Source: an uncultured Alphaproteobacteria bacterium
GTDB taxonomy: Bacteria > Pseudomonadota > Alphaproteobacteria > HIMB59 > GCA-002718135
NCBI GenBank assembly: GCA_902596065.1
Contig: CACJSL010000005.1
Location: 1-57,746 of the forward strand
Reading direction: 5' to 3'
DNA length: 57,746 nucleotides
Shown here: positions 44,447 through 54,299 of the stretch, one piece after another
How positions within the stretch are numbered: position 1 is the stretch's first letter
Layout: each line of letters starts with the position of its first letter
Made by a program: the position numbers and the translations under genes
The notes under the pieces: model-generated
The model's database searches: none
Seen by the model: only the letters and a program-made list of their open reading frames with translations
What the model was told of the DNA's origin: nothing

Positions 44447-45568
44447 ATGACACATATTCATTGGTTAGGTGCAGGTTTATCTTCAGTTCCAGGAATAAGA
44501 AGAATTGCTTCAAGTGGCAATAAAATTACTGTATGGAACAGAACTTTGTCTAAAGCTGAATATAGCATTAATCATATAAACTCTGAAAAAGTATTGGCAA
44601 AAAAATATGATCTTGATGAAATAAAAAAGCAACTTAACAAAGGGGATATTGTAGTTTCTCAATTGTCTGCAAATATGCACCCAGAAATAGCTAAAGTTTG
44701 TCTTGAAAAAAATTGTCATTTTGCATCTACTAGCTATATTTCTCCTAATTTAAAAGAACTAGACTTAGAAGCTAAAGAGAGGAATTTAGTTTTTATAAAT
44801 GAGATAGGTTTAGACCCTGGAATTGATCATTTTTTTTCTCATCTTTTAGTTTCAGAATTAAAACAACAAAATATAAATGACTGTGCGGTTTCATACTATT
44901 CTTATTGTGGAGGAATACCTGCTGTATCTAATGATTTTAAATATAAATTTAGTTGGTCTCCTGTAGGCGTTATAAAAGCCCTTAATAATAAAGCAAAATT
45001 TATTAGTAACTTTCAAGAAAAAGAGGTAATTCCCTACCATCAAGTAAGTACATACTCAGTAAATGATGAAGATTTTGAAGCTTACCCAAATAGAGACTCC
45101 ATTCCATATATAACAGAATATAATTTTGATCACTCCTGGAAAATCAACAATTTTGTAAGAGGTACTTTAAGACTAAATGGATGGACGAAAGCATGGAAAG
45201 AGATTTTTTTAATGTTAGAAAATCCAAGTCCAGATATCGAAGAAAAAATTCAAACCAAAAGTGATGAATTGTGGGCTAATAATCAGTACGAAAAAGATGA
45301 GAAAGATAGAGTAGTTCTTTCAGTAAAAATGGAAGCATCTAACAATGATGGTGTAGTCTGGGCAAGAAGTTATGAATTAGATCAAAGTGGTAGCGGTGAA
45401 AATAGCGCTATGGCAATTTTAGTTTCAATAACTCTTTCTGCAGGAATAGATTTAATCCTTAATAATCAACTTAATACAGGTGTTCAAGCAGCGCCCTCTG
45501 ATAAAGAAAATATAGAATATTTTTTTAAAATTTTGAAAGATTACAAAATAAATTATATTAGTAAATAA
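44447..45568 (+). CDS. Saccharopine dehydrogenase, glutamate-forming (LYS9/SDH-like)
   Basis: This enzyme oxidises saccharopine to glutamate and alpha-aminoadipate semialdehyde, the second step of lysine breakdown by the saccharopine route. The 373-residue protein has a Rossmann start IHWLGAGLSSVPGIRR, then VVSQLSANMHPEIAKVC and NEIGLDPGIDHFFSHLL. YCGGIPAVSNDFKYKFSWSP is the most diagnostic run. A GSGENSAMA segment near the C terminus completes the fold. It shares one base (TAATG) with the next gene, the lysine-forming saccharopine dehydrogenase, so the two are made together. Confidence 0.92.
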   Translation: MTHIHWLGAGLSSVPGIRRIASSGNKITVWNRTLSKAEYSINHINSEKVLAKKYDLDEIKKQLNKGDIVVSQLSANMHPEIAKVCLEKNCHFASTSYISPNLKELDLEAKERNLVFINEIGLDPGIDHFFSHLLVSELKQQNINDCAVSYYSYCGGIPAVSNDFKYKFSWSPVGVIKALNNKAKFISNFQEKEVIPYHQVSTYSVNDEDFEAYPNRDSIPYITEYNFDHSWKINNFVRGTLRLNGWTKAWKEIFLMLENPSPDIEEKIQTKSDELWANNQYEKDEKDRVVLSVKMEASNNDGVVWARSYELDQSGSGENSAMAILVSITLSAGIDLILNNQLNTGVQAAPSDKENIEYFFKILKDYKINYISK

Positions 45569-46806
45569 TGAACTCTGATACTTTCACTCTAGGTATTATT
45601 AGAGAAACAAGAGAAGATGAAAGCAGAACCCCTCTAGTTCCTAATCATGTAACAAAAATTAAGGAAAAATATAATCATGTTAATATTCTTGTTCAACCTT
45701 CAAAAAATCGATGTTTTAGTGATTTAGAATATAAAAATGCAGGCGCTATAATTCAAGAAGATCTTAATGAATGTAATATAATATTGGGAGTAAAAGAAAT
45801 AGGAACAAATCTTTTAAATGATAATAAAACATATTTATTTTTTTCTCATATTTCTAAAATCCAATCTGATAATTCTTCTGCAACTCAAGGCACTCCTGGG
45901 ATGGATAAGAAAGAGTTAATAAAAACTATTTTAAAAAAAGATATAACATTAATAGACTATGAAAATATTAGAAATAAATATGGGTCACGTTATTTAGGAT
46001 TTGGACGATTTGCAGGAATAGTTGGATGTTATAATTCACTATCTCTTTACAAAAAATTTATAAAAAAAATAAATATGAAGAGAGCTTTTGAATTAAAAAA
46101 TTATGAGTCTTTAATAAAAGAAATTAGTAATAATAAATTTTCTGAAATAAAAATTTTAGTTACTGGAGATGGAAGAGTTGCAAAAGGTGTCTTAGAATTA
46201 TTACAAAAAACAAATATTACTGAAATTTCAAAAGAAGAATATCTTAATAAAAAGTTTTCTTATCCTGTATTTTGTAATTTAAAAACTGAAGACTATGTTA
46301 AATCTAACTCAAAAAATACTTTCAATCTTCAACATTTTATTGAATTTCCAAATGATTATAAATCAAAAACTCACGAATACTTACTAAGTACAAATGTATT
46401 AATAAGTGCCCATTATTGGGACCCACATTCACCTAAAATTTTTGAATTAAAAAATTTAAATAAATATTTAAATTTACAAGTTATTGGAGATATTACCTGT
46501 GATCTTAATGGTTCTATTCCTACAACTTTAAAATCAACAACAATAAAAGATCCATACTTTTATTATAATAAAAAAGAATTATCCGAATGTTCACAATCAG
46601 AAGAGTCAATAGCTGTTATGGCTGTTGACAACTTGCCTTCTGAGCTACCAAGAGATTCAAGTACTGAATTTGGAGATGGAGTTTTAAACGAAGTACTACC
46701 TTTCGTAATTGGAAAAGATGATGGTAGAATTTTTAATGCCACAATAATAAAAAAAGGTAAATTTCTATCTAGATATTCATATATAGAAAAGTATATTAAA
46801 AAATAA
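45568..46806 (+). CDS. Saccharopine dehydrogenase, lysine-forming (LYS1/LKR-like)
   Basis: This enzyme joins lysine and 2-oxoglutarate to saccharopine, acting as lysine-ketoglutarate reductase in breakdown. The 412-residue protein has the AlaDh/PNT-like start LGIIRETREDESRTPLVPNH, then YLFFSHISKIQS, GFGRFAGIVGCYNSL, VTGDGRVAKGVLELL as nucleotide site, and GDITCDLNGSIPTTLKST. Pairing with the SDH-type gene upstream, in separate chains, mirrors the two halves of the plant and animal LKR/SDH. The organism also has LysC, so the pair is more likely catabolic than biosynthetic. Confidence 0.9.
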   Translation: MNSDTFTLGIIRETREDESRTPLVPNHVTKIKEKYNHVNILVQPSKNRCFSDLEYKNAGAIIQEDLNECNIILGVKEIGTNLLNDNKTYLFFSHISKIQSDNSSATQGTPGMDKKELIKTILKKDITLIDYENIRNKYGSRYLGFGRFAGIVGCYNSLSLYKKFIKKINMKRAFELKNYESLIKEISNNKFSEIKILVTGDGRVAKGVLELLQKTNITEISKEEYLNKKFSYPVFCNLKTEDYVKSNSKNTFNLQHFIEFPNDYKSKTHEYLLSTNVLISAHYWDPHSPKIFELKNLNKYLNLQVIGDITCDLNGSIPTTLKSTTIKDPYFYYNKKELSECSQSEESIAVMAVDNLPSELPRDSSTEFGDGVLNEVLPFVIGKDDGRIFNATIIKKGKFLSRYSYIEKYIKK

Positions 46807-48854
46807 TGAACCAAAATTCCCCTAACTTTGATGCTCTTAGTGAAGCAAATAATAAAAAATTTGTAATAACAAGTGATTATAAACCCAATGGAGATCAGCC
46901 AAATGCCATAAATTCATTAGTAAAAAATATAAAAAAAGGAGAAAATGAGCAGGTATTACTTGGAGTTACTGGCTCAGGGAAAACTTTTACAATGGCTAAA
47001 GTTATAGAAGCATTACAAAAACCTACGCTCATCATGGCGCCAAATAAAACTCTTGCAGCACAACTATACGGCGAAATGAAAAGTTTATTTCCTAATAATG
47101 CAGTTGAATATTTTGTCAGTTATTATGATTATTATACCCCTGAGGCATATGTTCCTCGATCAGATACATATATTGAAAAAGAATCTTCAATAAATGAACA
47201 AATCGATCGATTAAGACATTCGGCAACTCGTTCTTTAATTGAAAGAAGAGATACAATAATTGTTGCATCTGTTTCGTGTATATATGGAATAGGCTCAGTT
47301 GAAACCTATTCTTCAATGTCATTTACTTTAGAAAAAAATCAAAAAATTGAAAGAGATTTTATAATTAGAAAATTAGTTGAGCTTTTATATAAAAGAAGAG
47401 ACATGGACTTTAAAAGAGGGAGCTTTAGGGTGAAAGGCGATATTTTAGAAATTTTTCCCTCTCATTTTGAAGATCGTTCCTGGAAAATTTCAATGTTTGG
47501 AGATGAAATTGAAATGATTACTGAAGTTGATCCTCTAACTGGTGAAAAATTATATTCATTAGATAAAATAAGAATTTTTGCAAACTCACACTATGTTACT
47601 CCCAAACCTACGATAAAAAAAGCTATAACTCAAATTAAAGAAGATTTGAAACAGCAACTTGTTGTTTTTGAAACTGAAAATAAATTATTAGAAAAACAAC
47701 GTCTTGATGAAAGAACAAATTTTGACTTAGAAATGTTAGAAACAACAGGAAGTTGCAGTGGAATTGAAAATTATTCTAGATATCTTTCAGGTAGAAATCC
47801 AGGTGAGCCTCCTCCAACACTTTATGAATATATTCCAGAAGATTCTCTTTTATTTATTGATGAAAGTCACATTACATGTTCTCAAATTTCAGGAATGTAC
47901 AAAGGTGACTTTTCAAGAAAATCAACTCTTTCACAATATGGATTTAGATTACCTAGTTGTTTAGATAATAGACCTCTTAAAAGAGAAGAATGGGATGCAA
48001 TGAGACCACAAACAGTCTTTGTCAGTGCCACTCCAGGAGATTATGAATTAGATAAAACTGGTGGAATATTTGTTGAACAAGTAATAAGACCTACTGGTCT
48101 GGTAGATCCTCCAATAGAAATTAGACCCACTAAACATCAAATAGATAATCTTGTTGATGAATGTCGTAAAACTATTGAAAGTGGTTATAGGGTCATGATC
48201 ACAACTTTAACAAAAAAAATGTCTGAAGATCTTACAGAATATCTGCATGAAGAAGGCTTTAAAGTTCGCTATCTACATTCAGATATAGATACTTTGGAAA
48301 GAATTGAGATAATTAGAGATTTACGTTTAGGTGTCTTTAATATTTTAGTTGGCATTAATTTGCTTAGAGAAGGTTTAGATATACCTGAGTGTGCTCTAAT
48401 GGCAATTCTTGATGCTGATAAAGAGGGATATTTAAGATCCAAAACAAGTTTAATTCAAACAATAGGACGAGCAGCAAGAAATATTGAAAGTAAAGTTGTT
48501 ATGTATGCTGATACTAAAACTAAAAGTATGTTAGCAGCAATAGAAGAAACATCGAGGAGAAGGAAAAAGCAACTAAAGTATAATAAAGAAAATAATATTA
48601 CTCCTGTTAGTATTAAAAAATCTATTGAGGAGATTATTGATAGTACAGCTGAACAAGATCATGTCACAATTCCAATAGATAATGTTAAGCAGTTAGTTGG
48701 AAAAGATCTTGAGGTACATATAAAGGAATTAGAAAAAAAGATGAATACATTTGCATCTAACTTGGAATTTGAAGATGCTGCGACTGTTCGTGATGAAATT
48801 AATAGATTAAAAGCAAAACAAATGGGTTTAAATAAAAAAGCATTAGAAAGATAA
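46806..48854 (+). CDS. uvrB: UvrABC excinuclease subunit B
   Basis: UvrB verifies DNA lesions in nucleotide excision repair. The 682-residue protein has Walker A GVTGSGKTFTMAKVIEA, the beta-hairpin region YYDYYTPEAYVPRSDTYI, DESH box LFIDESH, and helicase motifs VGINLLREGLDIPE and QTIGRAARN. The C-terminal UVR motif is LEFEDAATVRDEINRLK. It shares one base with the stop of the lysine-forming saccharopine dehydrogenase and is followed after one base by a catabolic gene. A repair gene is thus embedded in a catabolic operon. Confidence 0.98.
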   Translation: MNQNSPNFDALSEANNKKFVITSDYKPNGDQPNAINSLVKNIKKGENEQVLLGVTGSGKTFTMAKVIEALQKPTLIMAPNKTLAAQLYGEMKSLFPNNAVEYFVSYYDYYTPEAYVPRSDTYIEKESSINEQIDRLRHSATRSLIERRDTIIVASVSCIYGIGSVETYSSMSFTLEKNQKIERDFIIRKLVELLYKRRDMDFKRGSFRVKGDILEIFPSHFEDRSWKISMFGDEIEMITEVDPLTGEKLYSLDKIRIFANSHYVTPKPTIKKAITQIKEDLKQQLVVFETENKLLEKQRLDERTNFDLEMLETTGSCSGIENYSRYLSGRNPGEPPPTLYEYIPEDSLLFIDESHITCSQISGMYKGDFSRKSTLSQYGFRLPSCLDNRPLKREEWDAMRPQTVFVSATPGDYELDKTGGIFVEQVIRPTGLVDPPIEIRPTKHQIDNLVDECRKTIESGYRVMITTLTKKMSEDLTEYLHEEGFKVRYLHSDIDTLERIEIIRDLRLGVFNILVGINLLREGLDIPECALMAILDADKEGYLRSKTSLIQTIGRAARNIESKVVMYADTKTKSMLAAIEETSRRRKKQLKYNKENNITPVSIKKSIEEIIDSTAEQDHVTIPIDNVKQLVGKDLEVHIKELEKKMNTFASNLEFEDAATVRDEINRLKAKQMGLNKKALER

Positions 48855-48855
48855 A

Positions 48856-49869
48856 ATGGCGGAAGAATATATTAATTTTTCTCAGAAAAACGATACAGGT
48901 ATAATAAAACTCAACAGACCTAAAGCTTTAAATGCCCTTAATTATGATATGGCTGAAATTTTTTTAAAAAAATTGAATGAATGGGATCTAGAAAATTCAA
49001 TAAAAAGAGTTTTAGTATATGGTGAAGGAAATGCTTTTTGCGCTGGTGGAGATGTAAAAAATCTTTTTCTATCTTCTAACAAAAATAATTTAAAAGAAAT
49101 ATTTTTTCAAAAAGAATACACTTTAAATAATGCTATTAATGAATTTAAAAAAGATTATTTGAGTGTTTGGAATGGAATTGTTATGGGAGGAGGCGTCGGT
49201 TTATCAATGTATGGCAAATATAGAGTAGCAACACAAAATACAAAGTTTGCTATGCCTGAAAGTGCAATAGGTTTTTTCCCAGATGTTGGAGCAAGTTATT
49301 TTTTATCTAAATTAAATAGAGGTGTAGGATTATTTCTAAGCCTCACAGGATTTGCTATCAATGCTCGTGATGTTATGGATCTTGGTTTAGCAACTCATTA
49401 CTCTGATGCAGATAAGATTGAAGAAATAAAAAAAAATTATATACAAACGGGGAATATAGAAAATACTAATCAATATCCTAAATTAGATTCTATAATTGAT
49501 AAAAATAAAAATTTTATTGAAGATATTTTTCAAAATAATTTAATTGATATTTTTTATCAATTAAAAAATTCTAAAGATGAGTTTGGTAAAAAAATATATT
49601 CTCATTTACTTACCCGGTGTCCAATGAGTCTAGCTATTTCTATAAAATTACTTAATAATGCTAAATCTAAGTCTTTAAAAGAATGTTTAGAAATGGAATA
49701 TCAACTTTGCCAACATATGGTTTATAGAAATGATTTTGATAATGGAGTTGATGCAGTGTTAGTAAGTAAGACACATAAACCTAAATGGAGTCCCTCATCT
49801 ATAGAAAATATAAATTTTGATGAAGTTGATAAAATGTTTGAACCTCACGTAGAAAAATTATACTTGTAA
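48856..49869 (+). CDS. 3-hydroxyisobutyryl-CoA hydrolase (HIBCH-like)
   Basis: This crotonase-fold enzyme frees 3-hydroxyisobutyrate from CoA in valine breakdown. The 337-residue protein has LNRPKALNALNYDMAE, GNAFCAGGDVKNLF, NGIVMGGGVGLSMYGKYRVA, and the hydrolase-specific MPESAIGFFPDVGASYFLS with catalytic Glu and Asp. The C-terminal YRNDFDNGVDAVL and KPKWSP are further marks of the hydrolase subgroup rather than enoyl-CoA hydratases. It follows uvrB by one base and precedes the DMGDH-like oxidase by two. Confidence 0.9.
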   Translation: MAEEYINFSQKNDTGIIKLNRPKALNALNYDMAEIFLKKLNEWDLENSIKRVLVYGEGNAFCAGGDVKNLFLSSNKNNLKEIFFQKEYTLNNAINEFKKDYLSVWNGIVMGGGVGLSMYGKYRVATQNTKFAMPESAIGFFPDVGASYFLSKLNRGVGLFLSLTGFAINARDVMDLGLATHYSDADKIEEIKKNYIQTGNIENTNQYPKLDSIIDKNKNFIEDIFQNNLIDIFYQLKNSKDEFGKKIYSHLLTRCPMSLAISIKLLNNAKSKSLKECLEMEYQLCQHMVYRNDFDNGVDAVLVSKTHKPKWSPSSIENINFDEVDKMFEPHVEKLYL

Positions 49870-49871
49870 TT

Positions 49872-52319
49872 ATGATTTCATCTTTACCTAGTTCAGCGAA
49901 AGTAGTTATAATAGGCGGAGGAGTAGCTGGTTGCTCAGTAGCCTATCATCTTGCCAAATTTGGATGGAAAGATATTGTTTTATTAGAAAGAGATCAATTA
50001 ACTTCAGGAACTACTTGGCATGCTGCAGGGCTAATAGGACAGATTGGTTCATCAGCAACAATTACCAAGTTAAGAAACCATTCATTAAATTTATACAAAG
50101 ATCTTGAAAAAGAAACAGGCTTATCAACAGGACTTAAACAAAATGGATCTTTAACTGTTGCAACTACTAAAGGTAGATTAGATGAGTTAAAGAGGCAGGT
50201 AAACACTGCTCAACTTTTTAATATCGATGCAAGAGAAGTAAGAAATGATGAAATTTCAGAAATTTATCCGGTAATTAATACAGAAGATATAATTGGAGGA
50301 GTCTTTATTCCCAAAGATGGACAAGCAGATCCAGTAGGAGTAACAAATGTTCTAGCTAAAGGAGCAAAACAAAATGGTGCAAAAATTATTGAAAATTGTT
50401 TAGTTAAAAAAATACTAACAAAAAATAATAAGATTGGAGGTGTAGAGACTAATCAAGGAAAAATTGAATGCGAATATATAGTTCTTGCTTCAGGTATGTG
50501 GTCTAGACAAATAGCTGCTGAGGTTAATGTAAGTGTTCCTTTATATCCGGTAGAACACTTTTATATTTTAACTGAACCTATAGATAATTTAAATAAATCA
50601 CTTCCTGTGTTAAGAGATTACAATCATTGTCTTTATATAAAGGAAGATGCAGGTAAGTTTTTAGTAGGAATATTTGAACCAAATGCAAAACCAGCTTTTA
50701 CAAAAACTAATATAGTCCCAAATGACTTTTCTTTTGCTGAATTGCAGGAAGATTTTGATCATTTTGAACCATATTTAATGCATGCAGTAAAAAGAATACC
50801 CAACCTTGAGACTGCAGGAATTAGAAAATTCTTTAATGGGCCTGAATCTTTTACTCCTGATACAAACTATTTGTTAGGTGAAACACCTGAAATTAAAAAT
50901 TTTTTTGTTTGTTGTGGCTTTAACAGTATTGGAATTGTTAGCGCAGGAGGTGCAGGAAAGGTTACAGCAGAATGGATGATTAATGGAGAAGTTAATGAAG
51001 ATGTTTTCTCTCTTGATATTACTCGATTTGAAAAATTTCATTCTGAAACAAATTTTATAATTGATAGAGCTGCAGAAAGTTTAGGTAATCAATACGCTAT
51101 GCATTGGCCATATAAACAACAAAAAACATCACGAAATATCAAAACTTTTCCTTATCATGATTTGTTAAAAAAAGAAGGTGCATGCTTTGGTCAAGTAGCT
51201 GGGTTTGAAAGTCCTTTATGGTATGCAATAGATGGAGAAAAGCCAGAATTTAAATATAGTTTTGGATATCAAAATTGGTACAAATCTGCACAAAACGAAA
51301 CTATAAATACGAGAAAAAATGTTGGTTTTTTTGAATTAACTCCTTTTGCGAAATTTGAAATTGAAGGTGAAGCTGCATATTCATCTCTTCAATACTTATG
51401 TTCTAATGATATTAAAAATAATGATGGTGCAATTACATACACACAAATGCTAAATTCTAAAGGAGGAATAGAAGCTGATCTATCAGTAACATGTATATCA
51501 AAAAATAAATTTAGAATTATAACTGGCTCAGGTGTGAGAGAGCATGATAAAAAACATATACTTCGTTATTTAGATCAAGATGTTAAATTTACTGATATTA
51601 CAGATAGTTATTCTTGTTTTGGAATTTTTGGACCTAAAAGTAGATCATTACTTACTCAAATGGTTGGAAATGAATTTGAAAATAATAAATTTCCCTTTGG
51701 TACGGGAAAATTTTTAAAAATTAATAATATTGATATTTGGTTTCAAAGGCTTTCATACGTTGGAGAGTTAGGTTGGGAATTATATATACCAATAAAAGAA
51801 TCTAAAAAAATTTATGAGATAATTAATAATATAGGTAAAAATTTTAATATGGTTCATGCTGGTAGACTTGCCATGGATATTATGCGTATGGAAAAAGGTT
51901 ATCTACATTGGGGACATGATATTTCACCCGCAGAAAACCCTTATGAATCAGGTTTAGATTTTGCTGTAAAAGAAAATAAAGATTTTGAATTTCTTGGGAA
52001 AAAAAGTTTATTAAATAATAAATCGAATCAAAAAAAACAGCTGGCGATGTTTATTTTAATAGACTCAAATCCTGGTAATCCTTTGTTGCTTCATGATGAA
52101 CCAATTTATTATAAAGAAAATATTATAGGTGAAACTACATCTGGAAATTATTCTTTTTGCTATAATAAAAATATGGCTTTTGGATATATAGACTCAAAAA
52201 TAAATAAAAATGATATGAAAAATGAAATATTTCAAATTGAAGTATCTAAAGTGAAATATGATGCAAAACTTCTACTTTTACCTTTGCATGATCCAAAAAA
52301 TAGTAAAATTAAAAGTTAA
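49872..52319 (+). CDS. Dimethylglycine/sarcosine dehydrogenase-like FAD protein with GcvT domain
   Basis: The protein probably removes methyl groups from dimethylglycine or sarcosine and passes the one-carbon unit to tetrahydrofolate. The 815 residues comprise an N-terminal FAD domain (VVIIGGGVAGCSVAYHLAKF at 11-30) and the SGTTWHAAG motif whose His50 normally carries covalent FAD. A cap region and a C-terminal GcvT-like folate domain follow (from about 430, with YVGELGWELYIP and HAGRLAMDIMRMEKGY). This layout fits DMGDH. Related marine enzymes act on dimethylglycine from glycine betaine. The exact substrate is not settled by sequence. Confidence 0.88.
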   Translation: MISSLPSSAKVVIIGGGVAGCSVAYHLAKFGWKDIVLLERDQLTSGTTWHAAGLIGQIGSSATITKLRNHSLNLYKDLEKETGLSTGLKQNGSLTVATTKGRLDELKRQVNTAQLFNIDAREVRNDEISEIYPVINTEDIIGGVFIPKDGQADPVGVTNVLAKGAKQNGAKIIENCLVKKILTKNNKIGGVETNQGKIECEYIVLASGMWSRQIAAEVNVSVPLYPVEHFYILTEPIDNLNKSLPVLRDYNHCLYIKEDAGKFLVGIFEPNAKPAFTKTNIVPNDFSFAELQEDFDHFEPYLMHAVKRIPNLETAGIRKFFNGPESFTPDTNYLLGETPEIKNFFVCCGFNSIGIVSAGGAGKVTAEWMINGEVNEDVFSLDITRFEKFHSETNFIIDRAAESLGNQYAMHWPYKQQKTSRNIKTFPYHDLLKKEGACFGQVAGFESPLWYAIDGEKPEFKYSFGYQNWYKSAQNETINTRKNVGFFELTPFAKFEIEGEAAYSSLQYLCSNDIKNNDGAITYTQMLNSKGGIEADLSVTCISKNKFRIITGSGVREHDKKHILRYLDQDVKFTDITDSYSCFGIFGPKSRSLLTQMVGNEFENNKFPFGTGKFLKINNIDIWFQRLSYVGELGWELYIPIKESKKIYEIINNIGKNFNMVHAGRLAMDIMRMEKGYLHWGHDISPAENPYESGLDFAVKENKDFEFLGKKSLLNNKSNQKKQLAMFILIDSNPGNPLLLHDEPIYYKENIIGETTSGNYSFCYNKNMAFGYIDSKINKNDMKNEIFQIEVSKVKYDAKLLLLPLHDPKNSKIKS

Positions 52320-52356
52320 ATTGTCTTATAAATTAGATATAATTTAGATTAATATT

Positions 52357-53217
52357 ATGAATATAAAAGATTCTATAAAAAAATTGCCATTATGGAAAAA
52401 TGAAATTTCTATAGACAGTATAACGGGTGGAATAACTAATCAAAATTTTTTAGTTACAGATGGTCAAAAAAAATATTTTGTTAGAATTGGAGAGGATATA
52501 TTTGAACATTTAGTAATAAGAAAAAATGAAATTATTGCTAGTCAAGCTGCATCATTGGCAAATATAGCTCCTAAGTTAATTTATTCTTCAAAAGGAGTCA
52601 TTGTTTTTGAATATATAAAATCAGTGACTTATAACTCAGAATTAGTAATTAAAAATTTAGACAAAATTATTAAAATTATAAAAAATATTCATATAGAAAT
52701 TCCTAAATTTATTATTGGTGATCCCCCTTTATTTTGGGTATTTCACGTTGTTAGACATTATTCAAATTTTTTAAAAGAGAATAATAGCCCTTACATTAAA
52801 AAATTAGATGAATTAATTATAAAGAGTGATCAACTAAACAAAATTGCCTCACCTTATGAAATAGTTTTTTGTCATAATGATTTCTTGCCAGCTAATTTTA
52901 TAGAAAATGAAAATAAAGTCTGGGTAGTTGATTGGGAATACGCTGGGTTCAATACACCTCTATTTGATTTGGGTGGTTTAGCTTCTAATAATGAATTTTC
53001 AAATGAACAAGAAATATATTTACTTGAAAATTATTTTGATCAAAAAATATCAGCTGAAAAAATGTCAAAATATTTAGCTATAAAATGTGCTTCACTACTA
53101 AGAGAAACTTTATGGAGTATGACTTCAGAAATTACTTCAAAAATAGATTTTGATTATAAAAAATACACAGATGAAAATTTAAATAAATTTGAAGATGAGT
53201 TTAAAAAAATTCAGTAA
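52357..53217 (+). CDS. Choline/ethanolamine-kinase-like phosphotransferase
   Basis: The 286-residue protein has the aminoglycoside-phosphotransferase/choline-kinase fold. It shows SITGGITNQNFLV near residue 22, the Brenner motif FCHNDFLPANFI near 170, and the metal-binding WVVDWEYAGFNTPLFDLGGL. These resemble LicA-type choline kinases. Its position behind the DMGDH-like gene suggests a link to choline or methylated-amine use, but aminoglycoside-type kinases have many substrates. TATAAT at 52339-52344, 12 bases before the ATG, may be an internal promoter. Its stop overlaps the AsmA-like start by one base. Confidence 0.82.
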   Translation: MNIKDSIKKLPLWKNEISIDSITGGITNQNFLVTDGQKKYFVRIGEDIFEHLVIRKNEIIASQAASLANIAPKLIYSSKGVIVFEYIKSVTYNSELVIKNLDKIIKIIKNIHIEIPKFIIGDPPLFWVFHVVRHYSNFLKENNSPYIKKLDELIIKSDQLNKIASPYEIVFCHNDFLPANFIENENKVWVVDWEYAGFNTPLFDLGGLASNNEFSNEQEIYLLENYFDQKISAEKMSKYLAIKCASLLRETLWSMTSEITSKIDFDYKKYTDENLNKFEDEFKKIQ

Positions 53218-54299
53218 TGAAAATTACAAAATTTTTATTTTTTTTTCTTTTTATTCTAATATTAATTAGTATCATTGTAATTTATAATTTAAATAAAAAT
53301 TATAACATAGAAAAAATTATAAATAATTTAGAAAAAGATCTTAATGCAAAAATTGTATTAAATGAAGAACCTGACTGGGTTTTTTTACCTAAAATACAAT
53401 TAAATGTTAAAAGTAAAATAAAAAATAATTTAAATATTTATTCATCAAAAGAAATTAATATTTCTTTTATACAGTCTTATAACTTTTCTCCCTTAAATTT
53501 TAAAATAGATAGTAATTCTTTTTTTATTAATGGTCTTGAAATTAAATCTTTAGAAGCCTACGGGAATTATATTTTTAATGATAAAAAAATTATACTAAAA
53601 AATTTAACTGGGAAAGTAGGTGATGGTAAATTTTTTTTAAATGGAAATATAAATAATTCAGAATTAGAAAAAATAAATATAACAGGAGATATAAAAAATT
53701 TACATTTAAATCAGATATTAAGACAATTAAATTTAGCTAATTGGGAAAGAATAGAAATAAAGCTATCCTCCAATCAGTTTAAATTTAACTCTAAAAAAAA
53801 TAATATATTGCAAAGTGCTGAAGCGTCTGTGCCAATAAATGGAAGTATGTATTTTGCCGTAACAGAAGAAGAAAGATTTGGAATTGCCTTCCTTAGATTA
53901 TTAATTGAAAAAATGCCAAATTTAAGTAATTTAAGTAAATCCTTAACTCAAATAATTGATGGATTTGATGGGAAACCTGCTCTTTTTAAAGGTGATTTAA
54001 ATATAAAAAGCGGATTAATTCAAACTGATAACTTAAATGTCAAAAATCAAAATAATCGAATAGATATTAAAGGATCCTACGATATGATTGCAGATCTTTT
54101 TGATGTCAAAATTCTTTTCTTTGAATCAGATAATTTAGTTGTAGAAGCCTTAGTTCTTGGCAATATAGAAAATCCTTCTATACAAATAGTTAATGAAAAT
54201 ATTATTTCAAATAATAAAGATGAAAATGTAGATCTAAAAAAAGTTTTTGATGAAGGTATTCAATCACTAATTGATAAGCTTCTTGGAACAAATGAGTAG
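53217..54299 (+). CDS. AsmA-family envelope protein (short)
   Basis: AsmA-like proteins are membrane-anchored and thought to carry lipids across the periplasm or to assist outer-membrane assembly. The 360-residue protein has one N-terminal membrane span (about 5-23) and a periplasmic beta-rich body of repeated strand pairs, for example NLTGKVGDGKFFLNGNINNS. The AsmA-like end is DNLNVKNQNNRIDIKGSYDM. It is shorter than E. coli AsmA (about 600). Expression may depend on the upstream kinase gene (one-base overlap). Confidence 0.72.
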   Translation: MKITKFLFFFLFILILISIIVIYNLNKNYNIEKIINNLEKDLNAKIVLNEEPDWVFLPKIQLNVKSKIKNNLNIYSSKEINISFIQSYNFSPLNFKIDSNSFFINGLEIKSLEAYGNYIFNDKKIILKNLTGKVGDGKFFLNGNINNSELEKINITGDIKNLHLNQILRQLNLANWERIEIKLSSNQFKFNSKKNNILQSAEASVPINGSMYFAVTEEERFGIAFLRLLIEKMPNLSNLSKSLTQIIDGFDGKPALFKGDLNIKSGLIQTDNLNVKNQNNRIDIKGSYDMIADLFDVKILFFESDNLVVEALVLGNIENPSIQIVNENIISNNKDENVDLKKVFDEGIQSLIDKLLGTNE

